A stretch of 64,000 nt of DNA from Streptomyces capitiformicae (GCF_002214185.1 NZ_CP022161.1:3533767-3597766); one strand, 5' to 3'; counted from the stretch's first letter, positions 51,949-62,353 are shown. The notes: generated by a model not told the origin, from the letters alone. Program-made: numbers and translations.

Positions 51949-53373
51949 GTGAGCAACGTGAAGCCGTCGTCGCAGCCCCCGCCGTACGCGACCCGCCAGA
52001 CCTACGGGACATACGGGACCTGCGAGTTCTACACGACCTCCGGAGCTTACGAGAGCTTCGGGGCCTACGAGAGCCACAGTGCATACGAGGCATGCGACAC
52101 CCAAGAGCCTTACGACGCGTACGAGGCATACGAGACGTTGCCGTACGGGATGTACGAGGACACGTACCGGCCCGCCTACGAGGCCGCCTCCGCGCCCGCG
52201 CCACCCGGACGTCCTCCCCGGCAGGCCGGTGGTCGGGCCGGTGCCCGGCGTGGCGTGCGGCGCAGACGGGCCGCAGAGCGGGCCACTCCGTTGCGGCGGC
52301 TGGTGCCGCAGGCGCTGGTCGTTGCGTTCCTCGCGGGCGGGACCTCCGCGTTCGTGGCGAAGGACAAGGCGATCGAGCTGACCGTCGACGGCAAGCCGCG
52401 CACGCTGCACACGTTCGCCGACGACGTCACCGAACTCCTCTCCGACCAAGGCGTCCCCTTCGGCGCCCATGACGTCGTCGCCCCCGCCCCGGGCACCGCG
52501 CTGACCAGCGGTGACGAGGTCGCCGTGCACTACGGTCGGCCCGTCGCCCTCACCCTCGACGGTCACCGGCGCAAGGTCTGGACGACCGCCCGTACGGTCG
52601 ACGGGGCGCTCCGGCAGCTCGGGGTGCGTGCGGAGGGCGCGTACGTGTCGACTTCCCGCTCCCGGCGGATCGGGCGGGAGGGGCTGGAGCTGGACGTCCG
52701 TACGGAGCGGGCCGTCACGGTCATGGCGGACGGGCGGACCCGGACTATCCGCACCAACGCGGCGACCGTCCGGGAGGCCGTGGAGCAGGCCGGGATCACG
52801 CTGCGGGGGCAGGACACGACCTCCGTCGCGCAGTCGAGCTTCCCCCGGGACGGGCAGACCGTGACCGTGTTGCGGGTGACCGGGTCCAAGGAGGTTCGGG
52901 AGGAGCCGATTCCGTTCCGGGTGTGGCGGACCGAGGACGCTTCGCTGTTCCGGGGCACGGAGGTCGTCGAAAGGGCCGGGCGGCCGGGGGTGCGGCGGGT
53001 CACGTATGCGGTGCGGGCCGTCAACGGGGTCAAGGAGCGGCCGCGGCGGGTGCGGGCCGAGGTGGTGCGCGAGCCGCGGGACCAGATCGTGAAGGTGGGG
53101 ATCAAGGCGATGCCGGCGTCCGTGCGGGGGGCCGATGGGCTGAACTGGGCGGGGCTGGCGGAGTGTGAGTCGGGTGGGCGGCCCGACGCGGTCGATCCCT
53201 CGGGGACGTATGGGGGGCTGTACCAATTCGACACCCGTACCTGGCAGAGCCTGGGGGGGCGGGGGCGGCCCCAGGACGCGTCGGCTGCCGAGCAGACGTT
53301 TCGGGCGAAGAAGCTGTACGTCCAGCGGGGGGCGAGTCCTTGGCCCCACTGCGGGGCCCGTCTCCGCAGCTGA
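51949..53373 (+). CDS. Resuscitation-promoting factor with DUF348 and G5 domains
   Basis: 474 residues from GTG 51949. The cytoplasmic N-terminus is Tyr-rich (repeats of Y-x-x-[30 protein letters not shown]), then a membrane helix at about residues 120-140, three DUF348 ubiquitin-like repeats ([58 protein letters not shown]), a G5 domain, and the lysozyme-like Rpf catalytic domain at the end ([20 protein letters not shown]...[15 protein letters not shown]). Cleaves peptidoglycan to aid germination. The Tyr-rich cytosolic region is unusual. Confidence 0.92.
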   Translation: MSNVKPSSQPPPYATRQTYGTYGTCEFYTTSGAYESFGAYESHSAYEACDTQEPYDAYEAYETLPYGMYEDTYRPAYEAASAPAPPGRPPRQAGGRAGARRGVRRRRAAERATPLRRLVPQALVVAFLAGGTSAFVAKDKAIELTVDGKPRTLHTFADDVTELLSDQGVPFGAHDVVAPAPGTALTSGDEVAVHYGRPVALTLDGHRRKVWTTARTVDGALRQLGVRAEGAYVSTSRSRRIGREGLELDVRTERAVTVMADGRTRTIRTNAATVREAVEQAGITLRGQDTTSVAQSSFPRDGQTVTVLRVTGSKEVREEPIPFRVWRTEDASLFRGTEVVERAGRPGVRRVTYAVRAVNGVKERPRRVRAEVVREPRDQIVKVGIKAMPASVRGADGLNWAGLAECESGGRPDAVDPSGTYGGLYQFDTRTWQSLGGRGRPQDASAAEQTFRAKKLYVQRGASPWPHCGARLRS

Positions 53374-53413
53374 CGGGGCCGTGTTTCGCCCCCGGCCCCT
53401 GTACTGGGTTGCT

Positions 53414-53457
53414 CGCGCGGTTCCCCGCACCCCTTCAGGGGCGCGGGGAACCGCGCG
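53414..53457. repeat. Dispersed intergenic repeat, copy E
   Basis: CGCGCGGTTCCCCGC and GCGGGGAACCGCGCG arms with CCCCTTCAGGGG between them, in the 110-base rpf-rsmA gap. Similar to the centre of copies B and D; possible terminator. Confidence 0.8.
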
Positions 53458-53483
53458 ACCATGCTGCCCGTACCCTTGTTGCC

Positions 53484-54413
53484 GTGACCAGCCCCGCCTC
53501 CGACGCCCTTCTGAGCCCCGCAGACGTCCGCGAACTCGCGGCGGCGCTCGGCGTACGCCCCACCAAACAGCGCGGCCAGAACTTCGTGATCGACGCGAAC
53601 ACGGTGCGGAGGATCGTGCGGACGGCGGAGGTCCGCCCCGAGGACGTCGTCGTGGAGGTCGGCCCGGGCCTCGGCTCCCTCACCCTCGCCCTCCTCGAAG
53701 TCGCCGACCGCGTCACGGCGGTCGAGATCGACGACGTACTCGCCGCCGCGCTGCCCGCGACGATCGCCGCCCGCATGCCGGATCGGGCCGACCGCTTCGC
53801 CCTGGTGCACTCCGACGCCATGCACGTCACGGAGCTCCCGGGCCCCGCCCCGACCGCCCTCGTCGCGAACCTCCCGTACAACGTCGCCGTCCCCGTGCTG
53901 CTGCACATGCTCGCCACGTTCCCGACCATCGAACGCACCCTCGTGATGGTCCAGTCGGAGGTCGCCGACCGCCTCGCCGCGGGCCCGGGCTCGAAGGTGT
54001 ACGGCGTGCCGTCGGTGAAGGCCAACTGGTACGCGGAGGTCAAGCGGGCCGGGGCGATCGGGCGGAACGTGTTCTGGCCCGCACCGAACGTCGACAGCGG
54101 CCTCGTCTCGCTCGTCCGCCGCGCCGAGCCGGTCAAGACGACCGCGAGCAGGGACGAGGTGTTCGCCGTCGTCGACGCGGCCTTCGCCCAGCGCCGGAAG
54201 ACGCTGCGCGCCGCCCTCGCCGGGTGGGCCGGATCCGCGGCCGCCGCCGAGGCCGCGCTCGTCGCCGCCGGGGTCTCCCCGCAGGCGCGCGGCGAGTCCC
54301 TGACGGTCGAGGAGTTCGCCGCCATCGCCGAGAACGCAGTCGCCGACAACGCCGAGAACGCAGTCGCCGACAACGCCGACAACGCCGACAACGAGGAGTC
54401 CACCCGGTCGTGA
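53484..54413 (+). CDS. rsmA: 16S rRNA (adenine(1518)-N6/adenine(1519)-N6)-dimethyltransferase
   Basis: 309 residues. [35 protein letters not shown] (SAM site), [17 protein letters not shown] (catalytic NLPY) and [19 protein letters not shown] are the KsgA/Dim1 blocks. It dimethylates two adenines at the 3' end of 16S rRNA. GTG 53484 follows a -10-like TACCCT at seven to eight bases, so a leaderless transcript is possible. The C-terminus ends in imperfect [20 protein letters not shown] repeats. ispE overlaps by four bases. Confidence 0.94.
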   Translation: MTSPASDALLSPADVRELAAALGVRPTKQRGQNFVIDANTVRRIVRTAEVRPEDVVVEVGPGLGSLTLALLEVADRVTAVEIDDVLAAALPATIAARMPDRADRFALVHSDAMHVTELPGPAPTALVANLPYNVAVPVLLHMLATFPTIERTLVMVQSEVADRLAAGPGSKVYGVPSVKANWYAEVKRAGAIGRNVFWPAPNVDSGLVSLVRRAEPVKTTASRDEVFAVVDAAFAQRRKTLRAALAGWAGSAAAAEAALVAAGVSPQARGESLTVEEFAAIAENAVADNAENAVADNADNADNEESTRS

Positions 54414-55339
54414 GCGTCACCGTCCGCGTCCCCGCCAAGGTCAACGTCCAGCTCGCGGTAGGCGGCGCCCGCCCAGACGGCTTCCACGACCTGGCCAACG
54501 TCTTCCTCGCCGTCGGGCTGTACGACGAGGTCACCGCCACCCCCGCCGACGAACTGACCGTCACCTGCGCGGGACCCGGCGCCGACCAGGTCCCTCTGGA
54601 CCGTACGAACCTCGCCGCCCGCGCCGCCCTCGCCCTCGCCGAACGGCACGGCATCGAGGCCGCCGTCCATCTGCACATCGCCAAGGACATCCCCGTCGCG
54701 GGCGGCATGGCGGGCGGCAGCGCGGACGCGGCCGGGGCGCTCCTCGCCTGCGACACGCTGTGGGGTACGAACGCCTCCGGTGCGGAACTCCTCGACATCT
54801 GCGCCGAGTTGGGCAGCGATGTGCCGTTCAGCCTGGTGGGGGGTGCCGCCCTCGGCACCGGGCGAGGGGAGCGGCTTCAGCCGCTGGATGTGGGCGGCAC
54901 CTTCCACTGGGTCTTCGCCGTCGCCGACGGAGGGCTCTCCACGCCCGCCGTCTACCGCGAGTTCGACCGGCTCCACGAGGGCGCCGAGGTGCCCGAGCCT
55001 GTCGCCTCCCAGGCGCTGTTCGACGCGCTCGCCAAGGGGGACGTCGAGGCCCTCGCCGCCTTCCTGCCGGGCTCCAACGGCCTCCAGCCCGCCGCGCTCT
55101 CGCTGTTCCCGAAGCTGGCCGACACTCTCTCCGAGGGCGAGGCTGCCGGTGCGCTCGCCGCGCTCGTCTCCGGGTCGGGGCCGACCACGGCCTTCCTCGC
55201 CCGGGACGCCGAGTCGGCGCAGACCATCGCCGAGGGCCTCCTCGCGTCCGGCACATGCAGGACGGCCCGCGTGGCCGACTCACCCGCGCCGGGGGCGACC
55301 GTGGTCCAGAGCTCCCAGGGCCAGGACGACACGGCCTAG
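54410..55339 (+). CDS. ispE: 4-(cytidine 5'-diphospho)-2-C-methyl-D-erythritol kinase
   Basis: 309 residues. [22 protein letters not shown] is the substrate loop, [21 protein letters not shown] is the GHMP kinase ATP motif, and [13 protein letters not shown] is the C-terminal GHMP block. Phosphorylates CDP-ME in the MEP isoprenoid pathway. GTG 54410 overlaps the rsmA stop (GTGA). The rsmA-ispE pair is conserved in actinobacteria. Confidence 0.95.
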   Translation: MSVTVRVPAKVNVQLAVGGARPDGFHDLANVFLAVGLYDEVTATPADELTVTCAGPGADQVPLDRTNLAARAALALAERHGIEAAVHLHIAKDIPVAGGMAGGSADAAGALLACDTLWGTNASGAELLDICAELGSDVPFSLVGGAALGTGRGERLQPLDVGGTFHWVFAVADGGLSTPAVYREFDRLHEGAEVPEPVASQALFDALAKGDVEALAAFLPGSNGLQPAALSLFPKLADTLSEGEAAGALAALVSGSGPTTAFLARDAESAQTIAEGLLASGTCRTARVADSPAPGATVVQSSQGQDDTA

Positions 55340-55406
55340 GTACTCAGACGTGAGTTGAGTACGGCAGCGCTGATGTTCGACCGGGCGTCGGCGCGACCGT
55401 ACTCGC

Positions 55407-56777
55407 ATGACCGTGACCGCAAGCGTGAGTGCGAGCGAGCTCGCCGCCGCCACCCCGTCCAGCCGCGACCGATACGTCGACCTGCTGCGGGTCGCCTCCC
55501 TCGGCACGGTCGTCCTCGGCCACTGGCTGATGGCGGCCGTGACCACGGGCGGCGATGGCGGCGTCGAGGTGGGCAACCTGCTCGCCGTGGAGCCGCGGCT
55601 GCAGATCCTCACCTGGGCGCTGCAGATCATGCCGGTGTTCTTCTTCGTCGGCGGCTTCTCGCACGCCCTCTCCTACCGTTCGCTCAGCCGCAAGGCCGAC
55701 GACACGGGCGCCGGCCTCTACCCCGCCTTCCTGCGCGCCCGGCTCCAGCGGCTGCTGCGGCCCACCATGGTGTTCACAGGGGTGTGGAGTGCTGCCGCCG
55801 TCCTCCTCCAACTCACGGGTGAAGGCGGTGGGCTGCTCGACGTCGCGCTGCGGCTCGTCGCGCAGCCGCTGTGGTTCATCGGGATCTATCTCGCGATGGT
55901 CGCCTTCACTCCGCCGCTGTTGAGGCTGCATGAGCGTTGGGGGTGGGGCGCGTTCGGAGGGCTCGTCGCGGCCGCCGGGCTCGTCGACCTGCTGCGGTTC
56001 GTGTTCGACGTGCCCTTCGTCGAGTTCCTCAACTTCGCCTTCGTCTGGCTCGCGATCCACCAGCTCGGGTTCCTGCGGGCCGACGGGCGGCTGACACGGC
56101 CGTACCTCCTCGCGGGGGTCGGGCTCGCGGGGGCCGCGCTACTGGTGGCGTACGGGCCGTATCCGCTGTCGATGGTGGGGATGCCGGGCGAGGAGATCTC
56201 GAACATGGCGCCGCCGACCTTCGCGCTGCTGTGCCACGGGCTGTGGCTGGTCGGCGCGGTGGAGTGGCTGCGCGGGCCGGTCGCCCGGTGGCTGCAGCGG
56301 CCGAAGGTGTGGCGGGCGGTCGTGGCGGCCAACGGGATCTCGATGACCGCGTTCCTGTGGCACCTTTCGGCCATGCTCGGCGTCTACGGGGCGCTGCTCG
56401 CGCTGGACGTACCGCTGCCCGCGCCGGCGTCGGGTTTTTGGTGGGCCCAACTGCCCCTGCGGATTGTGCTGGCGGGCGCCGTGACCGCCGCCCTCGTAGC
56501 GGCCTTCCGGGGCTTCGAGCGGCCCACCGCCGGGCGCGCTCAGGGGAGTTCGGGCAGGTCGGGGGCGTATGCGGGTCCCGCCGCCGCCTTCGGCGTGACC
56601 CTCTGCCTCTTCGGTGTGCTCGGGCTGTCCATGGTCGGTTTCGGCGGACTGTTCGAGGGGCGTTCGGCCCTGCTGATCGCCGTCCATGTGACCGCGCCGG
56701 CGGCGGTGGCGATGACGCTCGTGGGGTGGCTGCTGGTGGAGCGGAGTGGGCGCGGGGTCCCTACCACGCAGGAATGA
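55407..56777 (+). CDS. Acyltransferase family 3 membrane protein
   Basis: 456 residues with about ten helices. RYVDLLRVASLGTVVLGHWLM is the acyltransferase 3 N-terminal motif (RxxDLLR, His in helix 1), and PVFFFVGGFSHALSYRS, RLQRLLRPTMVFTGVW and PLWFIGIYLAMVAFTPPLLRLHERW are typical of the family. The second half ISMTAFLWHLSAMLGVYGA has the family's conserved WHL. Adds acyl groups to cell-envelope glycans or lipids. ATG 55407; the substrate is unknown. Confidence 0.9.
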   Translation: MTVTASVSASELAAATPSSRDRYVDLLRVASLGTVVLGHWLMAAVTTGGDGGVEVGNLLAVEPRLQILTWALQIMPVFFFVGGFSHALSYRSLSRKADDTGAGLYPAFLRARLQRLLRPTMVFTGVWSAAAVLLQLTGEGGGLLDVALRLVAQPLWFIGIYLAMVAFTPPLLRLHERWGWGAFGGLVAAAGLVDLLRFVFDVPFVEFLNFAFVWLAIHQLGFLRADGRLTRPYLLAGVGLAGAALLVAYGPYPLSMVGMPGEEISNMAPPTFALLCHGLWLVGAVEWLRGPVARWLQRPKVWRAVVAANGISMTAFLWHLSAMLGVYGALLALDVPLPAPASGFWWAQLPLRIVLAGAVTAALVAAFRGFERPTAGRAQGSSGRSGAYAGPAAAFGVTLCLFGVLGLSMVGFGGLFEGRSALLIAVHVTAPAAVAMTLVGWLLVERSGRGVPTTQE

Positions 56778-56829
56778 CCGTCGAGAGGGATCCCACAAGA
56801 TCCCCGTGCGCCTCGGGCGGTGGTGTCCC

Positions 56830-57599
56830 GGGGCGCACGGCCTTTGTCCGCGTCCCGCCGCGACGGCGTAGGTGATGCCGACCGCGATGGAGTTGCTGAC
56901 GGTCGCGTCGAGGGTGGAGTCGGCGCTGCCGCCGAGCGACCGAGGCGACGGCCGGGAACTGGGCGTTGTCGGTCACCCAGTCGATGCCCGCGACCACACC
57001 GGCGGTCGTGCCGGAGCCGTCGTCGTCCAGCACACGGACGGCGACGATGTCCCCGGCCTTGGCGACACCGTAGGTCGTGCCCGCGACGGTGCCGGCGACG
57101 TGCGTGCCGTGCCCGTTGCCGTCGTCGGCGCTGGAGTCGTCGTCGTCGACGGCGTCGTAGCCGTAGGACGCCCGTCCGCCGAAGTCGGAGTGGCTGATCC
57201 TGACGCCCGTGCCGATGATGTACGCGGTCACGCCGGCGCCCGCGCTGGACGGGTAGGTGTACGACGAGTGTGGACGGTCTTGCCGGTGGCGACCGAGGCG
57301 ACGGCCGGGTCGGCGGCGAGCTGCTTCACCTCCGCCTCGGTCATCTCGGTGGCGTAGCCGTTGAGCGCCTTCTTGTACGTCTGCTCCACCTCGGCCCCGT
57401 TCCGGGTGGCCACCGCCTTGCCCTTGCCCTTGCCCTTGCCCTTGGCCGGTGCCGGTGCCGGTGCCGGTGCCGGTGCCGCGGCCGCGGGGGCGGCGGTCGC
57501 GGCACCGACGGTGAACAGCGCCGCGGCGGAGACCAGCGCGGCGATCGTGCCGCGTCTGCGGCGACCGGGGGCGTGGGGGCGGGGGAGTGCTGCACGAAT
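56830..57599 (-). pseudogene. Decayed subtilisin-like (S8) serine protease
   Basis: A secreted subtilase with an I9 propeptide that has lost function in several ways. The signal (GTIAALVSAAALFTVGAATAAP) and propeptide (NGAEVEQTYKKALNGYATEMTEAEVKQLAADPAVASV) are in one frame beginning at ATT 57599, where a start codon should be. After KTVH the frame changes and about 25 family residues before SYTYPSSAG are missing. The catalytic Asp is Gly (YIIGTGVRISHSDFGG; normally V-I-D-T-G-V). GNGHGTHVAGTVAG and VLDDDGSGTTAGVVAGIDWVTDN follow; a second frameshift falls before SLGGSADSTLDATVSNSIAVGITYAVAAG, and sequence then degenerates with no catalytic Ser region. Confidence 0.85.
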
Positions 57600-57689
57600 T
57601 GGGGGTGGTTCCCCTCTCGTGAAGACTTGCGCGGACTGACCATGTGGGGGGCGTCGTCCTGGTCACATACGGTGATGGGGGGAACCCCA

Positions 57690-57775
57690 TCTTCCAGGGG
57701 CACGGGGCTGTCTCGATATGCGGCTCCGCCGCGTGGGCGTGACCAGCCCCCCACTCACCCGCAGCCGCCATACGC
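57690..57775. repeat. Dispersed intergenic repeat, copy F (partial)
   Basis: GGGCACGGGGCTGTCTCGATATGCGGCTCCGCCGCGTGGGCGTGACCAGCCCCCCACTCACCCGCAGCCGCC repeats the inner GCGGCTCCGCCGC part and one arm of the family seen in copies B and G. Confidence 0.65.
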
Positions 57776-57845
57776 CGAGCCCAGTACTCGTGGATACTCC
57801 CGCGAGCAGACGACCACGCGTCGCCCGCCCGGCACGGTGGTGCGC

Positions 57846-58421
57846 ATGAAGACAAGCCGACCCGTTCGCCGTGCCTTCCTCGTCGTCCATGTCACCGCCT
57901 CCGCCTGCTGGCCCGGGCTCACGCTCGGGCTGCTGGCGTTGGCGATCACCGCCGTCACCACCGGGTCGGAGGCCGTCACCGAGGCGTCCGTCCGGGGCAT
58001 GAAGCTCTTCGCCGACTGGCTGCTGATCCCCGTCGGGGCACTGACGTTCGTGAGCGGGCTCGTGCTGTCCCTCGGCACCCAGTGGGGGCTGGCCCGGCAC
58101 CGCTGGGTCTACGTCAAGTTCTGGCTGACCCTGGCCACCCTCACCGCCACCACGCTGGTGTTGCGGCCCGGTATGGGTGAGGTCGTCACCGCCGCCGGGA
58201 GTGGAGCGCTTCCCGACCGTGGTGACGTGCTGATGGGACCGATCGTGTCCCTCACCGCGTACGTCTTCATGACCGTGATCTCGGTCCTCAAGCCCTGGGG
58301 ACTCACCCGGCGCGGCCGCAGGCTGCGCGCCGCCGCACGGGTCCGGGGCGAGCGCCCCGTCACACCGTCCCGCCCCGCCGACTACCCTGGAGGGTCGATC
58401 GTCCCCGTGGCAGGAGAGTAA
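57846..58421 (+). CDS. Small integral membrane protein
   Basis: 191 residues with about four hydrophobic segments (RRAFLVVHVTASACWPGLTLGLLALAITAV, ADWLLIPVGALTFVSGLVLSLG, FWLTLATLTATTLVL, IVSLTAYVFMTVISVL). The pattern resembles DUF2269-type membrane proteins, but I would not insist. ATG 57846; the stop overlaps the ABC-F start in TAATG, so it is probably translated with it. Confidence 0.75.
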   Translation: MKTSRPVRRAFLVVHVTASACWPGLTLGLLALAITAVTTGSEAVTEASVRGMKLFADWLLIPVGALTFVSGLVLSLGTQWGLARHRWVYVKFWLTLATLTATTLVLRPGMGEVVTAAGSGALPDRGDVLMGPIVSLTAYVFMTVISVLKPWGLTRRGRRLRAAARVRGERPVTPSRPADYPGGSIVPVAGE

Positions 58422-60232
58422 TGGCCGTCAACCTGGTCAATGTCGAGAACGTCAGCAAGGTCTACGGCACCCGCGCCCTGCTCGACGGAGTCTCCCTCGG
58501 CGTCTCCGAAGGCGACCGGATCGGCGTCGTAGGGCGGAACGGCGACGGCAAGACCACCCTCATCCGCATGCTCGCCAAGCTGGAGGAGGCCGACTCGGGG
58601 CGGGTCACCCACTCCGGCGGCCTCCACATCGGCGTGCTCACCCAGCACGACTCCCTGGACCCGGCCGCCACCGTCCGGCACGAGGTCATCCGGGACATGG
58701 CGGACCACGAGTGGGCGGGCAACGCCAAGATCCGGGACGTACTGACCGGGCTGTTCGGCGGCCTCGACCTGCCCGGCTTCCCGCAGGGGCTCGACACCGT
58801 CATCGGCCCGCTCTCCGGTGGCGAGCGGCGGCGTATCGCGCTCGCCAAGCTGCTCATCGAGGAGCAGGACCTGATCGTCCTCGACGAGCCCACCAACCAC
58901 CTGGATGTCGAGGGCATCTCGTGGCTCGCGAATCATCTGCGCGAGCGGCGGTCCGCGCTCGTGTGCGTCACCCACGACCGCTGGTTCCTCGACCAGGTCT
59001 GCACACGGATGTGGGACGTGCAGAAGGGCACGGTCTACGAGTACGAGGGCGGCTACTCCGACTACGTCTTCGCCCGGGCCGAGCGGGAGCGGATCGCCGC
59101 CACCGAGGAGACCAAGCGGCAGAACCTCGTCCGCAAGGAGCTGGCCTGGCTGCGGCGCGGTGCGCCCGCGCGTACGTCGAAGCCGCGGTTCCGCGTCGAG
59201 GCCGCGAACGAGCTGATCAAGGACGTACCGCCGCCGCGCGACAAGAGCGAGCTGATGAAGTTCGCGTCCTCCCGGCTGGGCAAGACCGTGTTCGACCTGG
59301 AGAACGTCACGGTCCAGGCCGGGCCGAAGGTGCTGCTGAAGCATCTGACGTGGCAGCTCGGGCCGGGGGACCGGATCGGCCTCGTCGGCGTCAACGGGGC
59401 GGGAAAGACCTCGCTGTTGCGGGCCATGGCCGAGGCCGCGTTCAGCGACGGGGAGCGGCAGCCGGTCGCCGGGCGCGTCGTCACCGGCAAGACCGTCAAG
59501 CTCGCGTACCTGTCCCAGGAGGTCGCCGAGCTCGACCCCGACTGGCGGGTGCTCCAGGCCGTACAGCAGGTCCGTGACCGCGTCGACCTCGGCAAGGGGC
59601 GCGAGATGACCGCCGGGCAGCTCTGCGAGACCTTCGGGTTCAACAAGGAGAAGCAGTGGACGCCGGTGGGCGACCTCAGCGGTGGTGAGCGGCGGCGGTT
59701 GCAGCTGCTGCGGCTGCTGATGGACGAGCCGAACGTTCTTTTCCTCGACGAGCCGACCAACGACCTCGACATCGAGACCCTCACGCAGTTGGAGGACCTG
59801 CTCGACGGGTGGCCCGGGTCGATGATCGTCATCTCCCACGACCGGTTCTTCGTCGAGCGGACGACGGACAGGGTGTTCGCGCTGCTGGGTGACGGGGCGT
59901 TGCGGATGCTGCCGCGAGGGATCGACGAGTACATCGAGCGGCGGCACGCGATGGAGGCGGCGGCGGCTTCGGCTTCGCCGCTCGCCGCGAAGGCTGCCGG
60001 CGAGGTCCCGCAGAAGAGCGCGGCGGATGTTCGGGCCGCCAAGAAGGAACTGCAGAAGATCGAGCGGCAGTTGGACAAGATCTCCGAGAAGGAGACCAAG
60101 CTGCACGATCAGATCGCCGCGAACGCGACGGACTTTGCCAAGGTGGGGGAACTGGACGCGGAGTTGCGGGCGTTGGCGGGGGAGCGGGAAGAGCTGGAGA
60201 TGCAGTGGCTTGAACTCGCGGATGACGTGTAG
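58421..60232 (+). CDS. ABC-F family ATPase
   Basis: 603 residues with two ABC domains and no membrane part. Walker A GRNGDGKTT (note Asp in place of the usual Ser/Ala) and GVNGAGKTS, signatures LSGGERRRIALAKLL and LSGGERRRLQLLRLL, and Walker B VLDEPTNHLD and FLDEPTNDLD. The linker after the first domain is Arg-rich, and the C-terminus is a coiled coil (KKELQKIERQLDKISEKETKLHDQIA). Ribosome-associated translation factor (Uup/EttA-like) or antibiotic-resistance type; the class is not determined here. Confidence 0.94.
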   Translation: MAVNLVNVENVSKVYGTRALLDGVSLGVSEGDRIGVVGRNGDGKTTLIRMLAKLEEADSGRVTHSGGLHIGVLTQHDSLDPAATVRHEVIRDMADHEWAGNAKIRDVLTGLFGGLDLPGFPQGLDTVIGPLSGGERRRIALAKLLIEEQDLIVLDEPTNHLDVEGISWLANHLRERRSALVCVTHDRWFLDQVCTRMWDVQKGTVYEYEGGYSDYVFARAERERIAATEETKRQNLVRKELAWLRRGAPARTSKPRFRVEAANELIKDVPPPRDKSELMKFASSRLGKTVFDLENVTVQAGPKVLLKHLTWQLGPGDRIGLVGVNGAGKTSLLRAMAEAAFSDGERQPVAGRVVTGKTVKLAYLSQEVAELDPDWRVLQAVQQVRDRVDLGKGREMTAGQLCETFGFNKEKQWTPVGDLSGGERRRLQLLRLLMDEPNVLFLDEPTNDLDIETLTQLEDLLDGWPGSMIVISHDRFFVERTTDRVFALLGDGALRMLPRGIDEYIERRHAMEAAAASASPLAAKAAGEVPQKSAADVRAAKKELQKIERQLDKISEKETKLHDQIAANATDFAKVGELDAELRALAGEREELEMQWLELADDV

Positions 60233-60270
60233 CGGAAGCGCCGTTGGGCTTCTCGCCGTTGGGGCTGTTG

Positions 60271-60352
60271 TGCGATGCCGGGTGCGGGTGGTGTGTGGCT
60301 GGTCGCGCCCCGCGGCGGAGCCGCCAGTAGACACAGCCCCGCGCCCCTGTCT
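60271..60352. repeat. Dispersed intergenic repeat, copy G
   Basis: GATGCCGGGTGCGGGTGGTGTGTGGCTGGTCGCGCCCCGCGGCGGAGCCGCC and CCCCGCGCCCCTG again match the family. It lies in the 60233-60601 gap, which holds no other gene; a promoter-like TGATAGAAAGG at about 60520 may serve the next gene. Confidence 0.7.
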
Positions 60353-60601
60353 CAGCCGGCGGCTACCAGGCGCCCCATGACCTTCACCCCCTCAAAAGCC
60401 GTATGGGGCATGGGGCGTACGTCCCGTGAAGGGGGCGTGAAGGAGCGTAACGAGGGCATCACGGGGCGGTTCTCCCTTGGGAACAGGGGAGCGACCGGGG
60501 CCGTGTGTGGCAGGTTCGCAGTGATAGAAAGGCCGTCTGAAAAGCGATACCACGCGTGACCACGGGTGGCTCGAAAGCAGCGAACAGGGGGAATCGCGCT
60601 G

Positions 60602-62353
60602 ATGACTCAGCCACCCGACCAGCCGCCCCAGGGCGGCGGTTTCGGAGCTCCGCAGACACCTCCCCAACAGCCGTACGGCTATCCGCAGACACCCCCGCCG
60701 CAGGGCCCGCCCGCGCCTGCCCCCGGCTACGGGTATCCGCAGCAGCCCGGTTCCTACGCCCAGCCCGGCCCCTACGCCCAGCCCGGTCCTTACGCCCAGC
60801 CCGGCCCCTACACCCCGCCGCCGCAGGCCGGTTACGGGTACCCGCAGGCGCAGTACGCGGGCGGGCCCACTCCGCCGCCGGCGGGCGGCGGCTCCAAGAA
60901 CCCCTTCAAGGGGAAGCCCGCGATGGTCATCGGCGCCGCGGTGGCCGCGCTGCTCGTGATCGGCGGCACGGTGTTCGCGGTGACAGGCCTTGGTGACGAC
61001 GGCGGTGAGAAGAAGCCGGTCGCCAAGGAGAGCGCCGGCCCGAGCGAGGACGACAAGCCCTCCTCGTCACCGTCCGCGCCCGTCAACCGTGGTGACGGCA
61101 GCGGTGACGGCGGCGAGGACCTCGACATCTCCGACCTCAACGCGGACCGCAAGGCGGGCGAGGCGAAGGTGCTCTGGTACAAGAGCGCGCCCGACGCCCC
61201 CGGTTCCGGCGCGAGCGCCCTCGGGCTCTGGGTCACCGACAAGGTCGCGGTGAAGGCGGTGTACAAGCAGCTCCTCGCGTTCAACGTCGGTGACGGCGAC
61301 CCCGCTTGGGACGCCATCGAGTTCGGCAACAAGATCTGCGCGGTCACCGGGGAGACGACCAGCGACGAGAAGATCGTCGTCGCCTACCAGGACGGCACCT
61401 CGGAGAAGAGCACCCGCTGCAACCAGCTCCAGCAGATCGACCTGAACACCGGTGAGAAGGGCTGGTCCACGGAGCTGGAAGAGGGCAAATTCCTCGACGG
61501 CACCTACGGCCTCTCGCTGACCATCAGCGGCGACACCCTGCTCGCGGGCCGCTCCGAGTCCGGCGTGGCCCTCGATGTGAGGACCGGCAAGAGGCTGTGG
61601 GAGAAGAAGCAGTACGGCCAGTCCTGTTACCCCACCGGAGCCATGGGCGGCGCGCGGCTGATCGTGGTCTCCTCCTGCGCGGTCACCACCGAGAACCAGC
61701 ACGACGAGGTGCAGGAACTCGACGCGAAGACCGGCAAGGCCAAGTGGACGCAGAAGATCCCCAAGGGCTGGAAGGTCGAGCGGGCCTTCTCGGTGGACCC
61801 GGTCGTGCTCTACCTCACCAACGAGGAAGGGAACGCCTGGAACATCTCCACGCTCGACGCGAAGACCGGCAAGCCCCGTTCCCGCATCGAGGTGGGCAAG
61901 ACGTTCGAGCCCGAGTGCAACTTCATGCTGGAGCGCAACCTGGACGCCTGCGAGGGCGTCACGGTGGCCGCGGACACCCTGTACCTGCCGACTGAGAAGA
62001 AGAACGGCACGAACGAGATCGTCGCCCTGAACCTCGCGGCCGGCAAGGAGAAGTGGCGCGTCAAGGCGCCGGCGAACGTGACGATGGAGCCGATCAAGGT
62101 CGAGGGTTCGAAGCTCGTCGCGTATGTGTCCCCGTCGTCCGACTCCGGCGGCCAGATCGTGTCCATCCCGGTCACCGGCGCGAACCGCAAGGCGACGAAG
62201 CTCCTGCAGATGCCGGCGAGCGCCGCGAAGATCGAGGGCGACTTCTACTCGAAGGCCATCGACTACGTGGGCGGGCGCTTCTATCTCTCCACCACCCTAC
62301 TGACGGGCAGTGACGAGTCGAAGGAGAAGTTGATGCTGGCCTACGGCAAGTGA
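60602..62353 (+). CDS. PQQ-binding-like beta-propeller protein, membrane anchored (paralog 1)
   Basis: 583 residues. The N-terminus is a Pro/Gly/Tyr/Gln-rich cytosolic region with PYAQPGPYAQPGPYAQPG repeats, followed by one membrane helix (about residues 108-128) and an extracytoplasmic linker with Ser/Pro/Asp. The outer domain has repeats of a PQQ-like propeller: DLNTGEKGWSTEL, DVRTGKRLWEKK, DAKTGKAKWTQKI, LAAGKEKWRVK. It may bind a ligand outside the membrane; no kinase domain is present here. ATG 60602 with GGGGGAA upstream. Confidence 0.85.
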   Translation: MTQPPDQPPQGGGFGAPQTPPQQPYGYPQTPPPQGPPAPAPGYGYPQQPGSYAQPGPYAQPGPYAQPGPYTPPPQAGYGYPQAQYAGGPTPPPAGGGSKNPFKGKPAMVIGAAVAALLVIGGTVFAVTGLGDDGGEKKPVAKESAGPSEDDKPSSSPSAPVNRGDGSGDGGEDLDISDLNADRKAGEAKVLWYKSAPDAPGSGASALGLWVTDKVAVKAVYKQLLAFNVGDGDPAWDAIEFGNKICAVTGETTSDEKIVVAYQDGTSEKSTRCNQLQQIDLNTGEKGWSTELEEGKFLDGTYGLSLTISGDTLLAGRSESGVALDVRTGKRLWEKKQYGQSCYPTGAMGGARLIVVSSCAVTTENQHDEVQELDAKTGKAKWTQKIPKGWKVERAFSVDPVVLYLTNEEGNAWNISTLDAKTGKPRSRIEVGKTFEPECNFMLERNLDACEGVTVAADTLYLPTEKKNGTNEIVALNLAAGKEKWRVKAPANVTMEPIKVEGSKLVAYVSPSSDSGGQIVSIPVTGANRKATKLLQMPASAAKIEGDFYSKAIDYVGGRFYLSTTLLTGSDESKEKLMLAYGK

